A stretch of 64,000 nucleotides of DNA from CAWUKT01 sp964352215 (GCA_964352215.1 CAYGRE010000007.1:1-64000); one strand, 5' to 3'; shown: positions 42,667 through 51,470, counted from the first letter of the stretch. Translations and numbers: made by a program. The notes: generated by a model not told the origin, from the letters alone.

Positions 42667-43812
42667 ATGAAAAAAATACTCTTCCTTGACCGTGACGGCA
42701 CCTTGATCCTCGAACCCGAGGACGAGCAAATTGACAGCTATGAAAAACTTCGTTTCCTCCCGGGAGTATTTTACTGGCTCGGACGCATCGTGCGCGAATT
42801 GGACTATGACCTCGTGATGATTACCAACCAGGATGGCCTGGGGACGAAATCATTTCCCGAGCATACATTTTGGCCCGCCCACAACCTGATGATGCAAACC
42901 TTCACCGACGAAGGCATCCATTTCAGCGAGGTTTTGATCGACCGGACCTTTCCCTACGAGGAAGCCGAGACGAGGAAGCCTGGCACCGGGTTGATGAAGC
43001 ACTATATGATGGGGCATTACGACCTTGAGAATTCCTTTGTAGTGGGTGATCGGGCGAGTGATATCAAACTGGCTGACAACCTCGGGGCGAAGGGGATATT
43101 TATTGCAGGAGATGCAGAAAGTGAAGGAAGCACAGGAGATTCAGGGGAAACTTCAGAGAATCCAGAAGGTGCAGAAAATGCCGCCATCACCGTGAAAACC
43201 TGGGAAGAAATTTATCAATTTCTCAGTGGTCTGCCCCGTCGCGTAACCGAAGAGCGGGTGACCAAGGAAACCAGAATTCAGGTGACGGTTGATCTCGAGG
43301 GAGCGGGGAATGCGAATATTGCTACAGGACTGGGATTCTTCGACCACATGTTGGAGCAGATCGCGCGGCACGGAGGAATCGACCTTGACATCTCTGTAGA
43401 GGGGGATTTGCAAATAGATGAGCACCATACGATTGAGGATACCGCGCTTGTTCTGGGAGCGGCCTTTAAAAAAGCATTGGGAAGTCGAAAGGGCATTCAA
43501 CGGTATGGATTTTTCCTGCCGATGGACGATGCGCGGGCCCAGGTGGGGATCGATTTCGGAGGGCGTCCCTGGCTGGTGTGGGAGGCTGAGTTTAAGCGGG
43601 AAATGGTCGGGGATATGCCTACGGAGATGTTTCGCCACTTCTTCAAATCCTTCAGCGACACTGCGGCTTGTAACCTCGCCATCAAAGTCGAGGGAGAAAA
43701 TGAGCACCACAAGATCGAGGCGATCTTCAAAGCCTTTGCCCGTGCCATCCGCATGGCCATCGCCAAAACCGGGGACGGCATCCTCCCCAGCACCAAAGGA
43801 ACCTTGTCATGA
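42667..43812 (+). CDS. hisB: bifunctional histidinol-phosphatase / imidazoleglycerol-phosphate dehydratase
   Basis: 381 residues. The N-terminal HAD phosphatase domain (about 1-165) has FLDRDGTLILEPEDE with the catalytic Asp pair, MITNQDGLGT and FVVGDRASDIKLADNLGAKG. The dehydratase domain (about 195-381) has the metal-binding HHTIEDTAL and EHHKIEAIFKAFARAIRMAI plus TGLGFFDHMLEQIARHGGID. It supplies the two activities otherwise given by hisN and hisB. The domains are joined by a low-complexity linker (GDAESEGSTGDSGETSENPE) longer than normal. Overlaps hisH by 4 nt. Confidence 0.95.
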   Translation: MKKILFLDRDGTLILEPEDEQIDSYEKLRFLPGVFYWLGRIVRELDYDLVMITNQDGLGTKSFPEHTFWPAHNLMMQTFTDEGIHFSEVLIDRTFPYEEAETRKPGTGLMKHYMMGHYDLENSFVVGDRASDIKLADNLGAKGIFIAGDAESEGSTGDSGETSENPEGAENAAITVKTWEEIYQFLSGLPRRVTEERVTKETRIQVTVDLEGAGNANIATGLGFFDHMLEQIARHGGIDLDISVEGDLQIDEHHTIEDTALVLGAAFKKALGSRKGIQRYGFFLPMDDARAQVGIDFGGRPWLVWEAEFKREMVGDMPTEMFRHFFKSFSDTAACNLAIKVEGENEHHKIEAIFKAFARAIRMAIAKTGDGILPSTKGTLS

Positions 43813-44510
43813 TTGCAATCATTGATTATAAAGCCGGCAATATCCGGTCCCTGCGCAATGGCCTGGAACGGGTTGGAGCCGATGCTGTGCTCACCCATGA
43901 TGCGGACCTCATCCGCTCCGCGGACCGGGTCATTTTTCCCGGGGTTGGCGAAGCCAGCAGCGCCATGGACCGCCTCCGGCGACTCGGTCTGGATCAATTG
44001 ATCCCAGACCTCAAGCAACCAGTGCTGGGCATTTGCCTCGGCCTGCAACTCATGTGCAAGCACAGCGAGGAGAACGACACCGAAGGATTGGGCATCTTCG
44101 ATGTCCAGGTGAAGCGGTTTCCTGCGGCTATGCCCGCTGCGGTACTCTCCACCGATGCCAGGCAGTCCAGTCCGGAAGCTTCCGAAAAAGTACTCTCCAC
44201 CGATGCCAGGCAGTCCAGTCCGGAAGCCCCCACCATCTTAAAAGTCCCCCAAGTGGGCTGGAACAGCCTTCACAACCTGAAAGGCCCCCTCTTTCAAGAC
44301 ATCCCCGAAGGCACCGACAGCTACTTCGTCCACAGCTACTACGCCGCTTTGAGCGTTCACACCGCAGCCACCACCGATTATGGCATCCCATTTTCCGCGG
44401 CCCTGCAACGCGACAATTTTTTCGCAGTCCAATACCACCCCGAGATCAGCAGCACCGGAGGCGAAACCCTTTTGCGAAACTTTCTCACCCTCGACCTTAA
44501 AAACCCATGA
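43809..44510 (+). CDS. hisH: imidazole glycerol phosphate synthase, glutaminase subunit
   Basis: Class I glutamine amidotransferase that feeds ammonia to HisF. 233 residues against about 200-210 normally. Motifs: IDYKAGNIRSLRNGLERVGA, PGVGEAS, the nucleophile GICLGLQLM, VGWNSL, and the His-Glu pair in FFAVQYHPEISS. The excess length is a duplicated segment, VLSTDARQSSPEA twice, between KRFPAAMPA and LKVPQVGWN, on a surface loop. Confidence 0.94.
   Translation: MIAIIDYKAGNIRSLRNGLERVGADAVLTHDADLIRSADRVIFPGVGEASSAMDRLRRLGLDQLIPDLKQPVLGICLGLQLMCKHSEENDTEGLGIFDVQVKRFPAAMPAAVLSTDARQSSPEASEKVLSTDARQSSPEAPTILKVPQVGWNSLHNLKGPLFQDIPEGTDSYFVHSYYAALSVHTAATTDYGIPFSAALQRDNFFAVQYHPEISSTGGETLLRNFLTLDLKNP
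44142..44227 (+). repeat. 48-nt in-frame duplication inside hisH
   Basis: Two perfectly identical 38-nt segments starting GTACTCTCCACCGATGCC at 44142 and 44190, in the same frame. They encode VLSTDARQSSPEA twice. Confidence 0.95.
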
Positions 44511-45259
44511 GAATCATACCAGCCATCGACCTCTCAGAAGGCAAAGCCGTTCGGCTTCGCCAGGGCGACTTCGCCAGGAAAACCGTCTATTACGAGGATC
44601 CGGTGGCCCTCGCAGGTGAATTTGAAGCCGAAGGCCTGACGGATTTACACGTCGTAGACCTTGATGGTGCCCGGTTGGGAACACCCCAAAACCTGGAAAT
44701 CCTGCGGAGGATATGCAACGAAACCAGCTTGCGGGTCGACTTTGGCGGCGGTATCCGGGAGATCGCGCAGGTAGAAGCAGTGCTGAATACAGGAGCGAAG
44801 CAAGTGACGGTTGGGAGCGTTGCCGCGCAAAAACCAGACAAGTTCAGGAACTGGATCAAGGAATTGGGAGCGGAACGCTTCATTCTCGGTGCTGATGCGC
44901 GGGCAGGGAAGGTTGCCGTAGCCGGCTGGCTGGAAGCAACCGAGATCAGCCTGGTGGATTTCATCCGTGAATACCTCGCGCTTGGGGTGACCGATGTCCT
45001 CTGTACCGCGATCGAAAGGGACGGCATGTTGAGCGGACCTGATTTCAAACTTTACCAGCAATTGAGCACCCAGTTCCCGGAAATGAAATTGATTGCCAGT
45101 GGAGGGGTTTCCAGTTTGGAGGACTTGCAAAAGCTTAAGAACATGAAACTATCCGGTGCGATCGTCGGGAAAGCATTTTATGAAGGACGGGTTACCTTAA
45201 AGGAACTGGCTGATCTGGCAGACTTAGAAAGCACCCCCAACCCCAACCAATCTACCTAA
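44507..45259 (+). CDS. hisA: ProFAR isomerase
   Basis: Fourth step of the pathway, an Amadori rearrangement on a TIM barrel. 250 residues. Motifs: IIPAIDLSEGKAVRLRQGDF (catalytic Asp), LHVVDLDGARLG, VDFGGGIRE, ILGADARAGKVAVAGWLEA (second catalytic Asp), TAIERDGMLSGPD and LIASGGVSSLEDL. Overlaps hisH by 4 nt and is followed by hisF after 2 nt. Confidence 0.95.
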   Translation: MRIIPAIDLSEGKAVRLRQGDFARKTVYYEDPVALAGEFEAEGLTDLHVVDLDGARLGTPQNLEILRRICNETSLRVDFGGGIREIAQVEAVLNTGAKQVTVGSVAAQKPDKFRNWIKELGAERFILGADARAGKVAVAGWLEATEISLVDFIREYLALGVTDVLCTAIERDGMLSGPDFKLYQQLSTQFPEMKLIASGGVSSLEDLQKLKNMKLSGAIVGKAFYEGRVTLKELADLADLESTPNPNQST

Positions 45260-45261
45260 GC

Positions 45262-46014
45262 ATGCTCAAGAAAAGAATCATCCCCTGCTTGGACATCCGA
45301 GACGGACGCACCGTAAAGGGCATCAATTTCGTTGACATCAGAGACGCCGGGGACCCGGTGGAGCTCGCAAAAGCTTATGCCGAAGCCGGAGCCGATGAAG
45401 TCGTGTTCCTCGATATTACCGCCACCGTCGAAGGCCGAAAAGCTATGCTGGAGTTGGTGGAGCAAGTGGGGCGGGTCATGAATATCCCCTTCACAGTCGG
45501 AGGTGGTATCTCCTCTGTCGAAGACGTATCCAAAATGCTGATGGCCGGCGCCGACAAAGTCAGCGTGAATTCGGCAGCAGTCAAGCGCCCGGAGTTGATC
45601 ACCGAATTGGCGGACCGGTTTGGCAGTCAATGCATTGTCGTGGCCATTGATACAGGATTGGTCAATACAGATTGGAACGTATTTGTACACGGTGGCCGGA
45701 AGGACACCGGGCGCAATGCATTCGAATGGGCCCTTGAAGTAGAGGAAAGAGGGGCCGGGGAAATCTTATTGACTTCCATGGAGCACGATGGAACCAAAGG
45801 AGGATTCGCGCTCGAATTGACCCGGAAAATATCTGAAAATGCTGGAATCCCGGTGATCGCCAGCGGGGGAGCCGGGTTAGAAGTACATTTCAAAGATGTA
45901 TTTACCGAAGGGAAAGCGGATGCCGCCCTGGCTGCGAGTATCTTCCACTTTGGTGAAATCCCTATTCCCAACCTGAAAGCGTATTTGAGAACAGAAAACA
46001 TACCGATCCGATGA
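45262..46014 (+). CDS. hisF: imidazole glycerol phosphate synthase, cyclase subunit
   Basis: Uses ammonia from HisH to close the imidazole ring, releasing AICAR. 250 residues, TIM barrel. Motifs: RIIPCLDIRDGRTVKGINFV (catalytic Asp), FLDITATVEGR, PFTVGGGISSVEDV, ADKVSVNSAAV, VVAIDTGLVNTDWNVFVHGG (second catalytic Asp) and IPVIASGGAGLEVHF. Overlaps hisIE by 4 nt. Confidence 0.96.
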   Translation: MLKKRIIPCLDIRDGRTVKGINFVDIRDAGDPVELAKAYAEAGADEVVFLDITATVEGRKAMLELVEQVGRVMNIPFTVGGGISSVEDVSKMLMAGADKVSVNSAAVKRPELITELADRFGSQCIVVAIDTGLVNTDWNVFVHGGRKDTGRNAFEWALEVEERGAGEILLTSMEHDGTKGGFALELTRKISENAGIPVIASGGAGLEVHFKDVFTEGKADAALAASIFHFGEIPIPNLKAYLRTENIPIR

Positions 46015-46601
46015 AGATAGATTTTGATAAAGGCGACGGGCTGGTCCCTGCAATTGTTCAGGACGACCGCACCCAAACGGTCCTCATGCTTGGATACATG
46101 AACCAGGAGGCCCTGGAAAAAACCCAAAAGGAAAGCATCGTTACCTTCTTCAGCCGTTCCAAAGGCCGGCTTTGGACCAAGGGAGAAACCTCGGGCAATT
46201 TCCTCAAATTGAAATCTATCCAGGTCGATTGTGACAACGATACCCTGCTGTTGCGGGTGATTCCCCAAGGTCCTGTCTGCCATACCGGCGAAGACACCTG
46301 CTTTGGACCCGCTACCACCCAAGGTTTTGTCCACCAACTTCAGGAAGTCATTCACAGCCGTAAGGGTGCCGATCCAGAGTCATCTTATACAGCCAGCCTC
46401 TTTGCCAAAGGACGGAACAAGATTGCCCAGAAAGTAGGGGAGGAGGCTGTGGAATTGGTGATCGAAGCAATGGACCAGAATGATCAGCTCTTTAAGGAAG
46501 AGGCATCAGACCTGATATATCACCTGTTAGTATTGTTGACCGACCGGGGCATGGGCCTCAAGGACATTGAAGCGGTGCTGGCAGATCGTCATAAAGGATA
46601 G
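46011..46601 (+). CDS. hisIE: bifunctional phosphoribosyl-AMP cyclohydrolase / PR-ATP pyrophosphatase
   Basis: Steps two and three of the pathway. 196 residues. The HisI domain (about 1-105) has LMLGYMNQEALEKT, FFSRSKGRLWTKGETSGNFL and the metal-binding D-C-D-x-D and PVCHTGEDTCF. The HisE domain (about 115-196) has LFAKGRNKIAQKVGEEAVEL and EEASDLIYHLLVLL. It completes the set: hisG, D, C, B, H, A, F and IE encode all ten activities. No terminator seen before the convergent gene. Confidence 0.95.
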   Translation: MKIDFDKGDGLVPAIVQDDRTQTVLMLGYMNQEALEKTQKESIVTFFSRSKGRLWTKGETSGNFLKLKSIQVDCDNDTLLLRVIPQGPVCHTGEDTCFGPATTQGFVHQLQEVIHSRKGADPESSYTASLFAKGRNKIAQKVGEEAVELVIEAMDQNDQLFKEEASDLIYHLLVLLTDRGMGLKDIEAVLADRHKG

Positions 46602-46619
46602 TGAAGAATCATCCTTCAT

Positions 46620-46650
46620 GATGCAGGCTCACCGGATGATACAGGCTCAC
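46620..46650 (+). repeat. short direct repeat after hisIE
   Basis: GATGCAGGCTCAC (46620-46632) and GATACAGGCTCAC (46638-46650), 18 nt apart, 19 nt after the hisIE stop. They contain no stop codon copy of hisIE. Confidence 0.6.
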
Positions 46651-46678
46651 GCCCGCAATTCATCTTCAATTCACACCA

Positions 46679-47575
46679 TTAAAATCCCCCTAGACTCCAG
46701 CCCAACCCGAAAGTAATCGCTTCCATCCGGGAGGATACACCCAGCGCCTGGGGATCAATAGCCGGGAACAATACCCGCGTATAATCCGCCGCATTGAGAT
46801 TGCTTTTATAATTGGTGGAGGTGGGCGAATAGCTGATGGTCAGGAAGGGCCGGTTATCTTCTCCGAAAGGATGGATACGCAGTTGCAAATAGGCATTGAG
46901 ATAATGTTGGTAATACCCCCCATTTTGCACATCAGAAGAGACGATGGTTCCGTCCAGATCGGTAAATACTTCCGAGGGGAAGTCAGTGCTCGCCGAAACT
47001 CCATAGTTATTCCCATTGGGCGAAACAAAGGAAGGCAGATTGTTGTCCACGGTGGAACTTCCACCCAGAAATACATTCCAGCGAATACCCCCTGAGACCG
47101 CAAAATAGCGGGAGTGAACCATTATATAACCCCCAGGAGTGAGGTATTGGAGTTGAGTTTGAATCGTGGCTCTCTCATCAATTGCTTCACCTGATCCATC
47201 CACATAGCTGTGCGACCGGGTTTCAGAAAGCCGCGAAAGGTTGTAACCCAAGCCAAAACCGGCTCTGAACCGACGATTGGCTTGAACTTCAATTTCAGCT
47301 CTCACCCCGGTACCTGTTTGAAAAGGGGTTTTGTATGACGCTGAGGAGGTAGGGGCGGCAACGGTCAAAGCATCGGCCGCGGAGCGCATCGAATCAACCG
47401 CAGGTCCAGATCGCCTGCTGAGACTGCCTTCAGCGGAAAACTTTAAAAAGAAGGAAGCAGCGTCATCTGTCCCGGGCATAGGTTCAATGTCACGTCTGGG
47501 ACTGGGATTGGTTTGTCCATACCCCAGAGAAACCAAGAACGCAAGACAAATAGGAATGAAGAGGTATCGGTTCAT
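46679..47575 (-). CDS. putative outer-membrane beta-barrel protein
   Basis: 298 residues with a Sec signal peptide (MNRYLFIPICLAFLVSLGYG). The mature protein alternates polar and hydrophobic residues in barrel-like strands (RFRAGFGLGYNLSRLSE, LQYLTPGGYIMVHSRYFAVS, YYQHYLNAYLQLRIHPFG) and ends with an aromatic residue after GLGWSLGGF, typical for BAM insertion. No family recognised; function unknown. Convergent with the his operon. Confidence 0.7.
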   Translation of the reverse strand: MNRYLFIPICLAFLVSLGYGQTNPSPRRDIEPMPGTDDAASFFLKFSAEGSLSRRSGPAVDSMRSAADALTVAAPTSSASYKTPFQTGTGVRAEIEVQANRRFRAGFGLGYNLSRLSETRSHSYVDGSGEAIDERATIQTQLQYLTPGGYIMVHSRYFAVSGGIRWNVFLGGSSTVDNNLPSFVSPNGNNYGVSASTDFPSEVFTDLDGTIVSSDVQNGGYYQHYLNAYLQLRIHPFGEDNRPFLTISYSPTSTNYKSNLNAADYTRVLFPAIDPQALGVSSRMEAITFGLGWSLGGF

Positions 47576-47706
47576 GGAGATAAATTACGGAAACTTCCGG
47601 ATGGGGAAAAAAATGGTAGTGATGTTGTCAAAGATCGGGAGCATTTATCAGAATAATTTCCTATTTTGACTCTCTTTAGGATCATTCAGAATTGCTAACA
47701 CTTGTC

Positions 47707-49737
47707 ATGGAAAGAGCGCTACAAAAGTCTCCGGTTCAAAGAAGCGAATCCGAAAATGCGATTGCTTCCCCCTCCAACAGCCGTCCAGCCCCGGAATTTG
47801 CCTTGCAGGCATCCGCACCCGTACAAATGAAAGAAGCCAGTACCGATGACGATCCCCTCAAGGTGGAACGTGGTCAGGTTACTTTTGATGCGGAAGGACA
47901 GGACAATGCCAACAGCATCTACTTTTCACGTGTGATTCACTACCCCGGAGGAAACTCAGGGGTGACGATCGGGCGTGGCTTTGATGTAGGCCAACGGAGC
48001 AAGAAGGCCAATATCAGCTATATGGAATCAGCTGGCCTTTCAAGTTCTCAAATTTCCCTGTTGGCGGAAGCGTCCGGAATCAAGGGCAAAGCAGCTGGAG
48101 AATGGGTCAAGAAGAACAAAGACAAAGTAGGAACCATCACCCACGAACAGCAGAAAGCGCTGTTTGCCATTGTCTACGAAGCACATAAAAAGGATGTTGT
48201 CCGTATTTCCAGCAAGGACGATGTGGTTGCCAAATACGGGGCCACCGATTTTGATAAGCAGCATCCTGCCATTACCGATATATTGGTCGACCTCCGTTAC
48301 CGGGGTGACTACCACTCCCGCAGTAGGGTCTTCCTGCAAAAGGCAGCCGCCGACAACGACCTCAAGAAATTCGCCCAGTTGATGAGTGACCAAAAGTGGC
48401 TCACCGATTTTGGAGTTCCCAAGAGTCGTTTCCTGGCCCGCAAGAAATTCATCAATGATGCCGCGGAAGGGAAATCCCCAACCCTGGAAAAGCCCGCTGA
48501 ACCAGCCGCCGGCGGCGATGCCAAAAAGGAAGAAACCTCATCTCCGATTGGTTCCGGAAAGATTACCGCATCTTCATTGAATGTCCGTTCCGGACCGGGG
48601 GCTGGCAATCCCAAGGCCGCCTCGCCGCTTAGGGCCGGTACCGAGATCAAAATCTTTGAGCAGAAGGACGGATGGGCACGGATAGCACCCGGTCAATGGG
48701 TATCTCTCAAGTATGTAGAGATGGATAAAGCTGCGGCCAAGCCCAAAGGTGAAGTGACCGCAAGTGCCCTGAATGTACGTTCCGGGCCGGGAGGTAGCTT
48801 CAGAAAGGTCGGTAAACCTCTCCTGAAAGGAGAAAAGGTCGAAGTACTGGAAGAAAAGAATGGCTGGGTAATGATTGGTCAGGGACGTTGGGTATCAGGA
48901 AAATACCTGTCCATATCAGGATCTGCTCCCGAAGCTGCTGGTCCTGAAGGAGGAGAAGGTGATGTCAAATCAGATAAGGAAGAGAATGAAGGAGGCGGCA
49001 CAACTGACACACCCGCAAAAGCAGATGCCACACCAGACAAAGCCGAAGATCAGGGGATGGTTACCGCGAGTAGCCTGAATGTACGTTCCGGTCCCGGAGG
49101 AGACAATGAAAAGGTCGGAAAGCCACTCACCCGTGGTGCCAAAGTGACCATTTTCAAGGAAGAGAATGGTTGGTACATGATCGGCAAAGGTATGTGGGTC
49201 AGTGCTAAATATGTACGTACTGGTTCATTGATTCCCGAGAACAAAGGCGGCAAGCCAGACTGGCTGAAGATTGCGGAAGGTGAGATTGGCGTTCAGGAAA
49301 TCAAAGGGGCCAAACATAGCGACCGGGTATTGGAATACCACCAGACCACTGGAAAGTTCGGTACCGATGAAGTACCCTGGTGTGCTTCATTTGTGAACTG
49401 GGTGCACAAACAAGCTGGAATCTCAAGTACTGGCAGCGCCTTGGCGATGTCTTATAAGAACTGGGGTAAGAAGGTCGATAAGCCTGCTTATGGAGCAGTA
49501 GCGGTATTTTCCCATGGAGGCGGAAAAGGTCACGTAGGATTTGTAGTTGGCAAGCAGGGAAGCAATATCCTCGTACTGGGTGGCAACCAAAGCAACCAGG
49601 TCAAGATCAGTTCTTACTCTACGGGTAAGATCGTTGCATACGCCTTCCCGAGCGATTACGACATCCCAGCAGATGCTTACTCACTCTTAGGAATGGAAGA
49701 TAAGCTTGAAACCGAAGGATACTCACAGACCCGATAG
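47707..49737 (+). CDS. pesticin-like lysozyme / triple SH3 / CHAP-like cell-wall hydrolase without signal peptide
   Basis: 676 residues from ATG 47707. Residues about 1-50 are unstructured and carry SPVQRSESEN and PEFALQASAPVQM. Residues about 55-250 resemble the pesticin/T4-lysozyme-like muramidase group (SRVIHYPGGNSGVTIGRGFD, HEQQKALFAIVYEAHKKDV). Three bacterial SH3 domains follow (SLNVRSGPG at about 300, 360, 460), separated by low-complexity linkers. The C-terminal TIGR02594/CHAP-like domain has a catalytic Cys in VPWCASFVNWVHK, His in GKGHVGFVV and Asn in GGNQSN. Peptidoglycan is the expected target. No signal peptide or T9SS domain is seen. The N-terminal FxLQ/VQM segment resembles leaders of cargo of contractile injection systems in Bacteroidota (inference). 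Confidence 0.78.
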   Translation: MERALQKSPVQRSESENAIASPSNSRPAPEFALQASAPVQMKEASTDDDPLKVERGQVTFDAEGQDNANSIYFSRVIHYPGGNSGVTIGRGFDVGQRSKKANISYMESAGLSSSQISLLAEASGIKGKAAGEWVKKNKDKVGTITHEQQKALFAIVYEAHKKDVVRISSKDDVVAKYGATDFDKQHPAITDILVDLRYRGDYHSRSRVFLQKAAADNDLKKFAQLMSDQKWLTDFGVPKSRFLARKKFINDAAEGKSPTLEKPAEPAAGGDAKKEETSSPIGSGKITASSLNVRSGPGAGNPKAASPLRAGTEIKIFEQKDGWARIAPGQWVSLKYVEMDKAAAKPKGEVTASALNVRSGPGGSFRKVGKPLLKGEKVEVLEEKNGWVMIGQGRWVSGKYLSISGSAPEAAGPEGGEGDVKSDKEENEGGGTTDTPAKADATPDKAEDQGMVTASSLNVRSGPGGDNEKVGKPLTRGAKVTIFKEENGWYMIGKGMWVSAKYVRTGSLIPENKGGKPDWLKIAEGEIGVQEIKGAKHSDRVLEYHQTTGKFGTDEVPWCASFVNWVHKQAGISSTGSALAMSYKNWGKKVDKPAYGAVAVFSHGGGKGHVGFVVGKQGSNILVLGGNQSNQVKISSYSTGKIVAYAFPSDYDIPADAYSLLGMEDKLETEGYSQTR

Positions 49738-49831
49738 CGGGTCAAAATCTGATTGAGCATTCCAGACCCGATAGCCGGTCAAAGTCTGATTGAGCATTCC
49801 AGACCCGATAGCCGGTCAAAATCTGATTGAG
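49726..49831 (+). repeat. frame-shifted 3' echo of the SH3 hydrolase gene, 37-nt unit
   Basis: The gene ends CAG ACC CGA TAG (QTR-stop, stop 49735-49737). The same twelve bases recur at 49763 and 49800 with stops at 49772 and 49809. The 37-nt step shifts the frame by +1 each time, so the three copies cover all three frames. The spacer (GTCAAAATCTGATTGAGCAT) is also repeated, nearly unchanged. Confidence 0.95.
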
Positions 49832-49862
49832 CCTCACACCTAAAGAGGCCTCACCTAAAAAA

Positions 49863-49896
49863 ACTGTCTGATGGCTCTGCCGCCAGACAGTTTTTT
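49863..49896 (+). terminator. terminator after the hydrolase gene
   Basis: Perfect stem ACTGTCTG (49863-49870) / CAGACAGT (49884-49891) and a run of six T. It sits about 30 nt after the repeat array. Confidence 0.9.
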
Positions 49897-50001
49897 ATTC
49901 TGATGAAATATCCTTGGTCCTGTTTCGCCTTTTAGCTCCCATCTTAACTACATGACAAGGGTGATTGCGAGAGATGCTATTTCTCATTTCTCCAAAGCAG
50001 T

Positions 50002-50009
50002 TATCTTTG
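50002..50009 (+). promoter_or_regulatory. -7 box for the metal-receptor gene
   Basis: TATCTTTG (TAnnTTTG), ten bases before the ATG at 50020. The mRNA leader would be only about 4 nt. No clear -33 element. Confidence 0.5.
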
Positions 50010-50019
50010 TCAAATAAAT

Positions 50020-50814
50020 ATGCAGCCCTCGAATACAGTTATATCCAAAGATCATTTAGGACGCAAGGTAGAGCTACCGACCCAACCCCAGCGAATCATT
50101 TCATTGTGTCCTTCCCAGACTGCGACTTTGTACGACCTTGGCCTTGGAGATCGGGTGGTCGGCCTCACCCATTTCTGTATCCATCCGGCGGAGCAGGTCG
50201 GAAAGGCTGTGAAAGTAGGAGGAACCAAGCAGTTGAAGATGGAGCGTATCGATGCCCTCCAGCCTGATCTCATCATTGCAGAGAAAGAAGAAAATACCAA
50301 AGAGATGGTGGAGGCATTGGAGGCAGATTACCCGGTCTACGTCACCGATGTACATGATATCGAGAGCTGCCTGAAGATGATTCGGGACCTGGGGGAGATC
50401 ACCGGAACCCAGGCCCGGGGCCTGGAACTGGCAGCCGAAGTGGAAGCGGCACTCAACCAAGTGCAGGCACTGGCACCCACCCAGCGCTGCCTCTACTTTA
50501 TCTGGCGCAAGCCCTGGATGGTGGCCGGACGCGGTACCTTTATCCAGGCAGTCCTGAACCTCTGCGGATTGGAAAATGTGATTGAAACCGATCGCTACCC
50601 TGAATTACTCCCCGAAGAGATCGTTCACCTGAATCCGGAAGTAGTCCTTCTCTCTTCCGAGCCCTACCCATTTGCAGAAAGGCATATCGCAGAATTAAGA
50701 GCCCTGCTGCCGGAGACCAAATTCCTGCTCGTAGATGGCGAAATGTTCAGTTGGTATGGAAGCCGGATGCGACTGGCACCTCAATATCTGAATACCCTGG
50801 TGGAAAAATTCTAA
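50020..50814 (+). CDS. helical-backbone metal receptor (BtuF/FecB-like), no signal peptide
   Basis: 264 residues of the periplasmic-binding-protein type TroA/BtuF fold: RIISLCPSQTATLYDLGLGD, VVGLTHFCIHPAEQVGKAVK, VGGTKQLKMERIDALQPDLI, FIWRKPWMVAGRGTFIQAVL, LCGLENVIETDRYPEL. Such proteins bind cobalamin or iron chelates for ABC importers. No signal peptide or lipobox is seen and no permease or ATPase genes lie nearby, so it may act in the cytoplasm or with a distant transporter. No cobalamin riboswitch is recognised upstream. Confidence 0.8.
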   Translation: MQPSNTVISKDHLGRKVELPTQPQRIISLCPSQTATLYDLGLGDRVVGLTHFCIHPAEQVGKAVKVGGTKQLKMERIDALQPDLIIAEKEENTKEMVEALEADYPVYVTDVHDIESCLKMIRDLGEITGTQARGLELAAEVEAALNQVQALAPTQRCLYFIWRKPWMVAGRGTFIQAVLNLCGLENVIETDRYPELLPEEIVHLNPEVVLLSSEPYPFAERHIAELRALLPETKFLLVDGEMFSWYGSRMRLAPQYLNTLVEKF

Positions 50815-50825
50815 CCTGCCCTGAC

Positions 50826-51470
50826 TTATTTCAGGTCAATGACCAAATCAATCGCCACCGGGGTCTTGAATTTGACCGCAGTCTCAACCAATTCTTCACT
50901 ACTTGTTTCGGAAACCAGGGTATGATCCCCAAAGTTGTATTTACCACTACCCACTGCTGTGATCTGCTCAGGATCAAAAGGAACTACCCCGGCGTCAAAA
51001 CTGATCGCTTCAGTGACATGACCAGTCAGGTCCAATTTTTCCGGCAAACCTTCCTCTCCCCAGTATCGAAGCGGGAGGTTCTCAACCTTCAAATTGGTAT
51101 TCCCCTTGAGACGAAAGGCAAAAAAGCTCTCCGTTCCAAGAACCTTCAGGAATGAAACACAATTTCCGGACAGGCAAATTGAGTTTTCCTGAACAGAATG
51201 AACTGTTCGCGCACCCAAATCTTCATTTTTTACATCCATTGGGATCACAAACCAGGCAGCTTCATCCTCGGGATTGCTGAGAGAAGCATCTACGAAAAAG
51301 CCCTGAATAGGAGGACGAAATTGCCCATCATGTGAATACTCAAGAGAAACGGAATAAGAATGCTTAGTCATAGATTTTTCAGTCGGGCTACATGAGGTGA
51401 TCCATCCGCTGAGAATGGAACAACTTATGATAGCGATAATTGTATGAAGGTTTCCTGCTTTTCCCAGCAT
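50826..51470 (-). CDS. lipoprotein, possible partner or immunity protein
   Basis: 214 residues with a signal peptide and lipobox SGWITSC (MLGKAGNLHTIIAIISCSIL...). The mature protein is rich in short beta-type segments (FRPPIQGFFVDASLSNPEDE, SGKYNFGDHTLVSETSSEEL). No family recognised. Its ATG overlaps the stop of the upstream gene by one base (TAATG), so the pair is translationally coupled. A lipoprotein directly behind a predicted cargo/effector could protect the producer or handle the product; this is inference. Confidence 0.6.
   Translation of the reverse strand: MLGKAGNLHTIIAIISCSILSGWITSCSPTEKSMTKHSYSVSLEYSHDGQFRPPIQGFFVDASLSNPEDEAAWFVIPMDVKNEDLGARTVHSVQENSICLSGNCVSFLKVLGTESFFAFRLKGNTNLKVENLPLRYWGEEGLPEKLDLTGHVTEAISFDAGVVPFDPEQITAVGSGKYNFGDHTLVSETSSEELVETAVKFKTPVAIDLVIDLK

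Noticed and set aside
49897..50019. Cobalamin riboswitch upstream of the BtuF-like gene
   Set aside because: Only about 120 nt separate the terminator from the start, the B12-box is absent and the promoter lies 10 nt before the ATG.
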